A DNA stretch of 64,000 nucleotides. It comes from an uncultured Owenweeksia sp. (GTDB lineage Bacteria; Bacteroidota; Bacteroidia; Flavobacteriales; Schleiferiaceae). This document shows, in pieces, positions 44,401 to 53,827 of this stretch. The stretch covers positions 30,250-94,249 of the forward strand of contig CAKZRR010000027.1 of the NCBI GenBank assembly GCA_937146805.1, given 5' to 3'. A program made the position numbers and the translations under genes. Below the pieces are notes generated by a model. It saw only the letters and a program-made list of their open reading frames with translations. It did not search any database and was not told where the DNA came from. How positions within the stretch are numbered: the first letter of the stretch is position 1; every line of letters starts with the position of its first letter.

Positions 44401-44515
44401 CGTACTCTTCTGCATCACCTTCCACGCTTCCTGCCATGTAGGTAAACGTTAGCTGATACAAACAGGCCAAAGCAAATACAATGGCAAACAATCTAATAAC
44501 TCCTTTATTCTGCAT
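41438..44515 (-). CDS. secDF: Protein translocase subunit SecDF (fused)
   Basis: 1025 residues from the ATG at 44515; the longer frame begins upstream of the promoter. SecDF uses the proton gradient to pull proteins out of the SecYEG channel. The SecD half has [31 protein letters not shown] and [23 protein letters not shown]; the SecF half has [38 protein letters not shown] and [14 protein letters not shown] NTSLTTLFV. Fusion is usual in Bacteroidota. A very acidic insertion (about 275-330, e.g. [19 protein letters not shown]) sits in the first periplasmic domain of SecD. Confidence 0.97.
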   Translation of the reverse strand: [1025 protein letters not shown]

Positions 44516-44550
44516 TCCTTGAGGAATTTTTGGGTTTTGAAAATGGTCGG

Positions 44551-44558
44551 CAAATATA
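44551..44558 (-). promoter_or_regulatory. -7 promoter element of secDF
   Basis: Minus-strand TATATTTG followed by C, exact TAnnTTTG match, 36 bp before the ATG at 44515, predicting a leader of about 30 nt. The upstream end of the longer open frame lies across this element. Confidence 0.6.
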
Positions 44559-44624
44559 GAATTTAAGCCCATAAATAACAATCATCGTAAACTAATCGAG
44601 ATTAGTGATAATCCAATTATATTT

Positions 44625-44632
44625 TATCTTTG
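44625..44632 (+). promoter_or_regulatory. -7 promoter element of the FG-GAP cargo gene
   Basis: TATCTTTG, exact TAnnTTTG match, 19 bp before the ATG at 44652. It faces away from the secDF promoter across about 70 bp. Confidence 0.6.
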
Positions 44633-44651
44633 GCAAGATAAATCTTATAAT

Positions 44652-47384
44652 ATGAAATGTATTTCCTTAACCAGTCTGTTTATTAGCGTATTAAGCTTTT
44701 CATGCTTAGCGCAAAACACACCAAACTTTTTTGATTACACCCAAAAAAATGATGTAAAAGTTATTTCTGGAACAGATACGTTGGAACATGCTTGGGCCGG
44801 AGGACTCAGTTCTGTACTCGTTAACTCAATAGACCTTGATTTTGATGGCTTGGAAGATTTAATTGTTTTCGATAAAAAGAGCAGAATTCTTCAAACCTAT
44901 TTACAGAGGAAAGACAACGGGGTTTCTTATTATCACTTTGCCCCTGAGTATGCTGAAAAATTTCCCTCCTTTAATTCTTGGGTGCTTACGCGCGATTTTG
45001 ATAACGATGGTAAAAAAGACTTGTTCTTTAATTTAGGGAACGACATCGCTGTTTGGCGAAATACAGGGACAGCAGAAGCCAAATTCGAAAACGCTTTGTA
45101 CCCGGACTCTGTTTTAAGAGCTCAATTAAATCCCAGTTCGCGCGGACTGCTGTGGTCCTCCTTTCAGGCATTGCCAGGAATTGCAGATGTTGATAATGAT
45201 GGAGATTTAGACATTTTAAATTTTGGAATAAGTAGCATTGCTATGGATTGGTATGAAAATTTGGACAGTGGTGGTTTAAATTATAAACGATCCGTTAACT
45301 GCTGGGGTGGTTTTGCCGAATCGGGTTTAACTCGAAGTGCTGTACTAGATCACTGTGTACCTTTTTACTTTAAAAAACAACACTCTGGCAGCAGCACTTT
45401 AATTATTGACTTAAATAATGACAACCTCCCTGATTTGGTTTTAGGGAATGCTTCCTACTCAGATTTAATAGCTCTTTATAATGACGGTAGTATTGACACC
45501 GCTCACATGGGAAGTCAAGACAGCGCCTTTCCGAACTACACCACACCTGTTCAAATTGAAACTTTCCCCACCACCACCTACGAAGATGTCAACTTTGATG
45601 GTGTTCCCGATTTAATTGTATCCCCTGCGGGTAGTTTAGCTGGCGATTCCGAAAACAAAACCAGTGTAATGGTTTATAAAAACAATGGAGCTACCAACAA
45701 TCCCAATTTTGCTTACCAACAAAATAATTTTTTACAGGAGGACATGATTAACATGGGTGACGGTGCTGTTCCTCGAATTGTAGACCTAAATGGTGATAGC
45801 TTAATGGATCTAGTAGTAGCAAATTATTCGGACTTTATTACTGCTAGCTCTGGAAGTCATTATTACCACTACTATCTTAACATTGGTAATGATACAGTGC
45901 CCAAATTCACATTGGTTGACTCCGATTTAGCTTCCATTAGCACTCTCAATGTTGGAGTGGGTACGATACCTTGCTTTGGAGATTTAGATAATGATGGAGA
46001 CCAAGACATGATTGTGGGAAGCGCCAATGGCAATCTATATTTTTATGAAAACAGTAGCAGTTCTACGCCTACTTTTAGCTTGCAAAGTGGGTTACCGATG
46101 AATATCGATTTAATTGATGTTGGCAACCGAGCTGCACCATTTTTATTTGATATGGATAAAGATGGAGATTTGGATCTACTAATTGGTAATGAAAGAGGCG
46201 TTATTTACTACTATTCCAACTCTTCTAAAACTTCACCATCCTTTACTTTAGAAACTAACTTTTTTGGAGGTATTTCCGTGTATTCCAACTCTTCATCCTA
46301 CGGAAAAGCAATTCCTTATGTATTTGAAGCCAATAATGAAATTAATGTAATGGTTGGTTCAGAAAAGGCTGGCATTGTTCAATTTGATAGCGTTTCTTCC
46401 GTAATCTCAAGTTCTGGAGGCTTGGTGATTGATGCACAGCTAGGAAATGACACCTTAAAGAGTATAAACTCAGCGCAAAGTTTGTTTGGACTTAAGAAGC
46501 GAACAGGACGTAATCAAATATTAATTAGATCAGATGAGCTTAAAGCCATGGGTTATGTTTATGGCTACATCACTTCGATAAGTTTTGAGGTTTTAGCTCA
46601 TGCAGATGTTATGTACAATGGTTTTAATATAAAAATTAAAAATGCGAGCGATACCGTTTTAGACGGTTTTAAAACTGGCTTAGTTGTAGCTTTTGAAGGA
46701 GCCAGCAGTGTAGTGGCGTTAGGCCTTGGCTGGAATCAATTTAACCTTAGCAAACCTTTTTTATGGGATGGCAAATCAAGCTTAGTCATGGAAATCTGTT
46801 ATAGCGGTCAAAACCCCTTTAACCATGATATCCAGATTTCCATGACTGATTACGGCTATAACTGCTATGCTACTGGTGATATTACGGGCTTTAACACCAA
46901 TAGAGCCAATGGCTGCAGTCAGTTCTACCTTCAATCTTATACCAAGCGCCCAAATATTAAATTAAAAATGGTGAGTGGCTTGCCCCGAACTAAATCCTAT
47001 CTAAAAGGTGTAAATACCGCCCCTGCTTATGCCGATTTGGACAACGATGGATATATGGATCTTATATTGGGTATGCAATCTGGCGGACTGCAATATCATA
47101 AGGGTAAAAGATACACCTTTGGACTAGCAGAAGACCATCCAAATAGATTGATAAAAGGCTTGAAAGTATACCCCAACCCAGGTAAAGATTTATTTAAAGT
47201 AGAAAACCCTGCAATGGACAAGGGTACTTTACATGTTTACAACTTAAACGGGCAACTTGTTTTAATACATAACGTTACGGAGGCTTCAGTAAATGTTGAT
47301 TTAAGTGATAAACCAAATGGTCTCTACCTGTTTCATTTTAGCAATGGGAAAGAAGTATTAAGTCAAAAGGTAATTAAGCAATAA
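44652..47384 (+). CDS. FG-GAP repeat T9SS type A cargo protein
   Basis: 910 residues. The signal peptide (1-20, ending FSCLAQ) is followed by at least nine calcium-binding FG-GAP/VCBS-type units, e.g. DLDFDGLEDLIV, DFDNDGKKDLFF, DVDNDGDLDIL, DVNFDGVPDLIV, DLDNDGDQDMIV and DMDKDGDLDLLI, forming a beta-propeller. The C-terminus (GLKVYPNPGKDLFKVENP and NGLYLFHFSNGKEVLSQKVIK) is a T9SS type A sorting signal, so the protein is secreted or anchored to the cell surface by the type IX route. Likely adhesion or carbohydrate binding; ligand unknown. Confidence 0.9.
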   Translation: MKCISLTSLFISVLSFSCLAQNTPNFFDYTQKNDVKVISGTDTLEHAWAGGLSSVLVNSIDLDFDGLEDLIVFDKKSRILQTYLQRKDNGVSYYHFAPEYAEKFPSFNSWVLTRDFDNDGKKDLFFNLGNDIAVWRNTGTAEAKFENALYPDSVLRAQLNPSSRGLLWSSFQALPGIADVDNDGDLDILNFGISSIAMDWYENLDSGGLNYKRSVNCWGGFAESGLTRSAVLDHCVPFYFKKQHSGSSTLIIDLNNDNLPDLVLGNASYSDLIALYNDGSIDTAHMGSQDSAFPNYTTPVQIETFPTTTYEDVNFDGVPDLIVSPAGSLAGDSENKTSVMVYKNNGATNNPNFAYQQNNFLQEDMINMGDGAVPRIVDLNGDSLMDLVVANYSDFITASSGSHYYHYYLNIGNDTVPKFTLVDSDLASISTLNVGVGTIPCFGDLDNDGDQDMIVGSANGNLYFYENSSSSTPTFSLQSGLPMNIDLIDVGNRAAPFLFDMDKDGDLDLLIGNERGVIYYYSNSSKTSPSFTLETNFFGGISVYSNSSSYGKAIPYVFEANNEINVMVGSEKAGIVQFDSVSSVISSSGGLVIDAQLGNDTLKSINSAQSLFGLKKRTGRNQILIRSDELKAMGYVYGYITSISFEVLAHADVMYNGFNIKIKNASDTVLDGFKTGLVVAFEGASSVVALGLGWNQFNLSKPFLWDGKSSLVMEICYSGQNPFNHDIQISMTDYGYNCYATGDITGFNTNRANGCSQFYLQSYTKRPNIKLKMVSGLPRTKSYLKGVNTAPAYADLDNDGYMDLILGMQSGGLQYHKGKRYTFGLAEDHPNRLIKGLKVYPNPGKDLFKVENPAMDKGTLHVYNLNGQLVLIHNVTEASVNVDLSDKPNGLYLFHFSNGKEVLSQKVIKQ

Positions 47385-48615
47385 GCTTAGTTACCTTTTG
47401 TATACGCTGTTTTAAAAAGCCTTGTTCTACTTCATTATCAGTAAGCAGCAAGGTTTTTTCTAAATGTACCAAAGCCAAATCAAATTCTTTTTTATTTTCA
47501 TAAAAGAATGCCTTTATAGAATGATACAGGGCACTTCCTTCAAAAGCTCCTTCCAATTTAGTTAGTTCATGTAGCGCAAAGTCAGTACCTCTTGTTTTTT
47601 CCAAAACCACCAAATAATTCAATTTTACATTCATAGAGTCCTTTTGGAGCAACAATAATCGGTACACCTCCCCTATTTTTTCCCAATCAATAAAATCATA
47701 GCCTGTTGCGCTGTGGTAATAAAACTCAATAGCCGCTTCTAACTGATAACTCGAAGCTTCTTGCGATCTTGAGGCCAAATTGAAATAATAAAATCCCCAC
47801 TGAACATATTGCTGATTCCATTTTTTCCAATCTTGATTTTCCAGCGTTAATAGTTCCCCTATACTATTAATTCGTGCCTCAAACCGAGCGCATTTAAAAC
47901 ACATCAAGCTCAACAAAGCCTGAACATCTTTTCCACTACAATGCTTATTATCATTGAGCAATAAACCCAGCCTTATAGCCTCACCACATAAATCCTCATT
48001 TATCAAGCTGGCACCTTTACTAGGCTTATAACCTTCATTAAAAATCAAATAAACCACCCGCACTACACGATTCAAATAGAGCTCTAACTCTTTGCCCTTT
48101 GGAAAATAGACAGACCCCACTTTTTCTTTAAAGTTAGACTTCGCCCGTTGAATCGATTTTTTGGCCGCCTCTTCTTTTAATAAAAGAGCTCTTCCTATCT
48201 CTGCACTACTAAATCCTCCAACCAATTTCAAACTAAGCAATAGCGATTCTTTATCAGATATATTGGGGTGGCAACAGGCAAATACTAACTGTAATTGTTC
48301 ATCATTTAGCTGCGTACTGTCTTGATACTCCTGCTCCGTCAACTCCATTTTATTTACCTCTAATACCGTTGATTTACTTTGTCGCTTTAAAGAATCTAGC
48401 ATTTGATTTTGCGCAACTTTGTACAACCAAGCGGCAGCATTATCAGGTTGCCCCTGATGCGGCCATAGCTTCATGGCTTTAAGCAAAGCGTCCTGAACAG
48501 CATCTTCCACTAGGTTAACATTCTTGGTGCCAAAACGACTTAACAACCCTGCCATTATTCTACCGTATTGATGCCTAAATAGATGATCTATATTTTCGTA
48601 AACAGTTCTTTCCAT
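47374..48615 (-). CDS. ECF42-type sigma factor with TPR-like C-terminal extension
   Basis: 413 residues from M5 of the longer frame (the first Met lies within a terminator stem). Regions 2 and 4 of an ECF sigma factor are seen: AGLLSRFGTKNVNLVEDAVQDALLKAMKLWPHQG with AAWLYKVAQNQMLDSLKRQ, then FACCHPNISDKESLLLSLKLVGGFSSAEIGRALLL. The following ~230 residues (DUF6596/TPR-like helices) are the known extension of ECF42 factors, which are genetically linked to DGPF proteins, as here. It controls its own small regulon, usually including the DGPF gene. C-terminal stop overlaps the end of the FG-GAP gene. Confidence 0.9.
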   Translation of the reverse strand: MERTVYENIDHLFRHQYGRIMAGLLSRFGTKNVNLVEDAVQDALLKAMKLWPHQGQPDNAAAWLYKVAQNQMLDSLKRQSKSTVLEVNKMELTEQEYQDSTQLNDEQLQLVFACCHPNISDKESLLLSLKLVGGFSSAEIGRALLLKEEAAKKSIQRAKSNFKEKVGSVYFPKGKELELYLNRVVRVVYLIFNEGYKPSKGASLINEDLCGEAIRLGLLLNDNKHCSGKDVQALLSLMCFKCARFEARINSIGELLTLENQDWKKWNQQYVQWGFYYFNLASRSQEASSYQLEAAIEFYYHSATGYDFIDWEKIGEVYRLLLLQKDSMNVKLNYLVVLEKTRGTDFALHELTKLEGAFEGSALYHSIKAFFYENKKEFDLALVHLEKTLLLTDNEVEQGFLKQRIQKVTKLIA

Positions 48616-48642
48616 AAAAAAACCCATCTAAAAAGATGGGTT
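48616..48642 (-). terminator. Intrinsic terminator between DGPF gene and sigma factor gene
   Basis: The stem AACCCATCT/AGATGGGTT (48621-48629, 48634-48642) has nine base pairs with no mismatch and is followed on the minus strand by a run of T directly before the sigma factor ATG. It could limit readthrough from the DGPF gene to the sigma factor gene. Confidence 0.8.
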
Positions 48643-48662
48643 CAAAATACAATATGCTGGGC

Positions 48663-49019
48663 TTAATCCATGTTACCCATATTCATCACCTCGCGTATTT
48701 CGCAAGTGCCACCGTATTCAAAAATGGGGCAACCTTTTGATATTTCGGTTGCGTGACTTAAATCTTTGGCATTTACTATTAAGTAGCCACCAACAACCTC
48801 CGTCCCTTCGGCAAAAGGGCCGTCCGTAACTGTTTCGCCATCTGAGGCTACTACCTTACCACCTGTATTTAGAGGTAGGCCATCTACCAAGGTTCCTGAT
48901 TGTGCTAAACTTTGCATCCAAGCTCCCCATTTTTGCATGTGCGCCTGCATTTCTTCTGGTGATTGATCTAAACGCTTTGCGTCTCCCCCTCTAAATAAGT
49001 ACAAAAACTTTGTCATCAT
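48663..49019 (-). CDS. DGPF-domain (YCII-related) protein
   Basis: 118 residues. The YCII-related fold with the signature DGPFAEGTEVVGGYLIV gives the DGPF name; it also has KFLYLFRGGD and GCPIFEYGGTCEIREV. The role is unknown, but in actinobacteria such genes are the main targets of their neighbouring ECF42 sigma factor. It lies upstream of the ECF42-type gene and is separated from it by a strong terminator hairpin, so the pair may be controlled by partial readthrough. Confidence 0.88.
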   Translation of the reverse strand: MMTKFLYLFRGGDAKRLDQSPEEMQAHMQKWGAWMQSLAQSGTLVDGLPLNTGGKVVASDGETVTDGPFAEGTEVVGGYLIVNAKDLSHATEISKGCPIFEYGGTCEIREVMNMGNMD

Positions 49020-49665
49020 TTTACATTTTTATGAATTAGATAAATAAATATACCCTAAAGACGATTAAAGGAGAACCAAGGGGACATTTCTAGGAATTTT
49101 ATTTTGGTTGCTTCTCAATCCATTGGTGAAACACAAAGGGACCTCATCGGGATTAGTGATGCCAGCATAGCCCAAAAAATCTGAACTATAGTCCAACGAT
49201 TTACCAAGGCTGCAATAGCTCCGTGAAAAGTATTGTTCTCATTTTATATCTCCTTATCTCCACTTCTTCATTCGGACAATTATCAGAAAGGATCAGCAAA
49301 AACTCAACAAGTGTAAACTTTTGGTAAAAGAAGAACCTTAAAACACTGATCTACTATAATAGACAAAACACCAATGAACACCAAATTACAGCACCGTAAG
49401 CGACTTCATAACATAGTCTAACACAAAATATTTGATAATAAAAAAGTCTTTCTAGGCTTTTATTTTTCTAGATTAAGCCTTGGACAAATAAAATATATGA
49501 TGTAAGATTACAGACGCTAACATTTAGTGCTCTAATAAATATCCGCCTCTAAAAAACTTTTAGCGACTCCTTATTTACATCGATACACTAATTAATCGCA
49601 TCATATTTTAAGATCGTACCATAGCTGTACAAATACTATTTTAAAGTTAAGAATACTTTTCAAAT
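49020..49665. other. Gene-poor gap with one short remnant
   Basis: About 650 bp with no intact gene recognised. It is AT-rich, and the only coding-like stretch is a 34-codon reading frame at 49223-49327 that looks like a signal peptide cut short. Near 49440-49480 short A/T runs are present without clear stem-loop. No tRNA, repeat array or attachment site was recognised. Confidence 0.55.
49223..49327 (+). pseudogene. Remnant of a secreted protein gene (signal peptide plus stop)
   Basis: From a GTG at 49223 the frame reads VKSIVLILYLLISTSSFGQ, the form of a Bacteroidota signal peptide ending FGQ, then about 15 residues before a stop at 49325-49327. No Bacteroidota protein of this length is known to me, so it is more likely the 5' end of a broken exported-protein gene than a functional peptide. 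It may also be chance. Confidence 0.35.
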
Positions 49666-51159
49666 ATGAAGCCAATAATCAAACCATCAATACCAAAAAA
49701 TAAATTTCACCTTACTCAAATAATAGCTTCCATTTTAGATGTATTTACAAACAAAATTGTTAGCGATTTTTTATTCTATTTTAAAGATTTAAAATCTTCA
49801 CTACTAAAATGCTTGATGGTTTTAAATAAAAAACACTATTTACTGGCAATTTTACTTCCCTTATTCACCATTATTTTCTATTCACTTTCTCTACCCGTAT
49901 CGTTTGATGAGGCATGGACATACCTTAATTTTAGTACCAAAGATTTCTTTGTTTCCTTATCTTACTATCCGGCACCTAACAATCACATCCTACATTCACT
50001 AATAACAAATTTTACAACCTTTATACTACCCTCTTTTCCCTTACTAAGCTTGCGGTTACCTACCATTATTATTAGTATACTAACAAGTCTATTTTTATTG
50101 TACTCCATAACAAAACATCATAGTAAAAAAGTATCCATTATAATTACTGGCGTTTCTTCGCTATTATTCATGAACATTTACTATAGCTATATGTCAAGGG
50201 GCTACGCTCTTGTCCTGATGTTTTTTATTCTTTCATTGCACTTCACTCTTAATCTACATAAAAATACTAGCAGTAATCGCGATTGGTATTGGCTCACTAT
50301 ATGCAGCATACTGGGGTTTTTCACTATGCCATCTTACCTATACGCATTTGTAATTATAAATACCATTCTATTAGCAGCTACATGTACCAAATCAGCAATA
50401 TTGCGGCAACTCAAGTTTACATTTATTACAATTATTGTTGTTTTCATTTTATACCTCCCTACAATAATTGTAAGTGGTTTGGATTCATTGATTAGCAACA
50501 AATTCGTCACCCCCATACCTAGAGAGGACGTCCTATCGAGATTACCTCAATTTTTGTTTGAGTCTTTGGAATCCATTATGGGTTTCAACTCTTATATATC
50601 ACTAATTTTAATACTAATATCATTCGTTGTTTTTATAAAGAACAAGCAATGGTTTCACACCAAAACACTTATAATACTTATAACCCTACCTCCACTATTG
50701 TTGCTAGCACATAGTGTTATTCCTTTTAGCCGCACATTTAACTATTATGGGTTTCTTATCATTTTGTTGTTTTCTATTTCCATTAGATCTATCATTGAAA
50801 AAGTTAAACTTAGTGTTACTATTATTGCTTTAATATTTATTCAGTTTTTGTTAATTTTTAACTTTAATGCTAGAATATATAAATATGAAAAATACAGCAT
50901 ACTAGCTAATGAGTTAAATTCTAAAATAGCACATAAAGGCAGTTCTTATTTAGTTAACTCTGGTCTCATTGATGCCTATCTGTTATATTATTTAAAGACA
51001 GAAAATGTCACAAATTACAATATCGAATACAGTCCTACTTCCCGCTTAAATGCAGACACCATCAACAAAAGTAACTACATCTTAACCGATAGAAATGTTG
51101 ATGATACTAAAATGAAAAAGCCGATTTACTCAAATGAGTTTTTTAATCTATACGACTAG
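49666..51159 (+). CDS. GT-C-like membrane glycosyltransferase (ArnT/PMT-like)
   Basis: 497 residues. After a hydrophilic lead of ~55 residues come ten or more membrane helices. The first outward loop has D81-E82 in [11 protein letters not shown], the acidic pair expected in GT-C enzymes, and further AP-NN-type loop residues ([13 protein letters not shown]). The fold suggests use of a polyprenyl-phosphate sugar. Its codons are strikingly AT-rich compared with trmD and other neighbours and it lies next to a gene-poor gap, which is compatible with horizontal acquisition. Substrate not known. Confidence 0.68.
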   Translation: MKPIIKPSIPKNKFHLTQIIASILDVFTNKIVSDFLFYFKDLKSSLLKCLMVLNKKHYLLAILLPLFTIIFYSLSLPVSFDEAWTYLNFSTKDFFVSLSYYPAPNNHILHSLITNFTTFILPSFPLLSLRLPTIIISILTSLFLLYSITKHHSKKVSIIITGVSSLLFMNIYYSYMSRGYALVLMFFILSLHFTLNLHKNTSSNRDWYWLTICSILGFFTMPSYLYAFVIINTILLAATCTKSAILRQLKFTFITIIVVFILYLPTIIVSGLDSLISNKFVTPIPREDVLSRLPQFLFESLESIMGFNSYISLILILISFVVFIKNKQWFHTKTLIILITLPPLLLLAHSVIPFSRTFNYYGFLIILLFSISIRSIIEKVKLSVTIIALIFIQFLLIFNFNARIYKYEKYSILANELNSKIAHKGSSYLVNSGLIDAYLLYYLKTENVTNYNIEYSPTSRLNADTINKSNYILTDRNVDDTKMKKPIYSNEFFNLYD

Positions 51160-51190
51160 AATTCTGCACCCCACCAGCCCATTTTATTTT

Positions 51191-51198
51191 CATCTTTG
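51191..51198 (+). promoter_or_regulatory. Near-consensus -7 element of trmD
   Basis: CATCTTTG, one mismatch (T to C) from TAnnTTTG, 17 bp before the trmD ATG. Confidence 0.35.
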
Positions 51199-51215
51199 CA
51201 AAAACTTATTTAGTC

Positions 51216-51902
51216 ATGCGCATTGATATCGTTACGCTACTACCCCAGCTTTTAGAAAGCCCTTTTGCCGATTCCATTTTAAAGCGCGCCATTAGCAAGG
51301 GTTTGGTTGAAGTACATCTGCATGATTTACGCCAATACGGCCAAGGCAAGCACCGCAAGTTAGACGATTACCAATTTGGTGGTGGAGCTGGCTTAGTAAT
51401 GATGGCCGAACCCATTTTTGAGTGTATTGAAAACCTGCAAAAGGAACGCCAGTACGATGAAATAATTTACATGACACCCGATGGCGATTTGTTCGATCAA
51501 CCCACCGCCAATCACCTTTCGCTGCAAAAAAACTTACTCATTTTATGCGGTCATTACAAGGGTATCGATCAACGCGTGCGCGATGTCCTCATTACCAAAG
51601 AAATATCTATTGGGAACTACGTGCTTAGTGGCGGAGAGCTGGGCGCAGCCGTGGTAAGCGATGCCATAATCCGATTAATTCCGGGCGTGCTCAACGATGA
51701 ATCCTCTGCCCTTACCGACTCCTTTCAAGACGATTTATTAGCCCCTCCAGTGTACACCCGCCCTGCCAACTTTAGAGGCCACCAAGTACCACCTGTACTC
51801 ACCTCGGGCAACTTCAAAGCCATTGATGATTGGCGTTACGAGCAAGCACTGCAACGTACCCAAGCACGCAGACCCAGTCTTTTAAAAAACTCGGACGATT
51901 AA
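51216..51902 (+). CDS. trmD: tRNA (guanine37-N1)-methyltransferase
   Basis: 228 residues. TrmD uses SAM to methylate G37 next to the anticodon and so keeps the reading frame. The SPOUT trefoil knot has motif [15 protein letters not shown] (53-66), motif [13 protein letters not shown] (110-120) and motif [17 protein letters not shown] (131-144). The C-terminal part is somewhat short but includes [19 protein letters not shown]. In many bacteria the gene lies with rpsP, rimM and rplS; here it stands with ABC-F. Confidence 0.97.
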   Translation: MRIDIVTLLPQLLESPFADSILKRAISKGLVEVHLHDLRQYGQGKHRKLDDYQFGGGAGLVMMAEPIFECIENLQKERQYDEIIYMTPDGDLFDQPTANHLSLQKNLLILCGHYKGIDQRVRDVLITKEISIGNYVLSGGELGAAVVSDAIIRLIPGVLNDESSALTDSFQDDLLAPPVYTRPANFRGHQVPPVLTSGNFKAIDDWRYEQALQRTQARRPSLLKNSDD

Positions 51903-52006
51903 GTCTCTCATCCTCAACTTTCCGCTTTCGCGGCATATAATAGGTAAACCGCTTTTTAATAGAGTTTTAAAAACATAATAAGCCCAACCAAAACCAAAAA
52001 ACTACG

Positions 52007-52014
52007 TACTTTTG
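52007..52014 (+). promoter_or_regulatory. -7 promoter element of the ABC-F gene
   Basis: TACTTTTG followed by CG, exact TAnnTTTG match, 19 bp before the ATG at 52034, predicting a leader of about 14 nt. Confidence 0.6.
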
Positions 52015-52030
52015 CGCGCTCAAAAATTAG

Positions 52031-53659
<1,629 letters not shown>

Positions 53660-53783
53660 TTTTCTTGCATTTCCACATAATTGTGCCGCTAAAGCAGGCG
53701 AATGCTGCTCTTAAAAAGATGTGAAAATGATAATATAAAAAGCTGTCGATCAACACTGCAAGTGTTTTGTTCTAATTATTTGT

Positions 53784-53791
53784 TACATTTG
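53784..53791 (+). promoter_or_regulatory. -7 promoter element of the T9SS gene
   Basis: TACATTTG, exact TAnnTTTG match, 36 bp before the ATG at 53828. A TTTG at 53766-53769 sits at somewhat short -33 spacing (14 bp). Confidence 0.5.
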
Positions 53792-53827
53792 AAAGAATCG
53801 TAATACAATTAAACCGAAACCTTGGCT

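Noticed and set aside
53752..53766. Inverted repeat AACACT-GCA-AGTGTT upstream of the T9SS gene
   Set aside because: Six-base arms with a three-base spacer; could be an operator but is too short to assign, and no T-run makes it a terminator.
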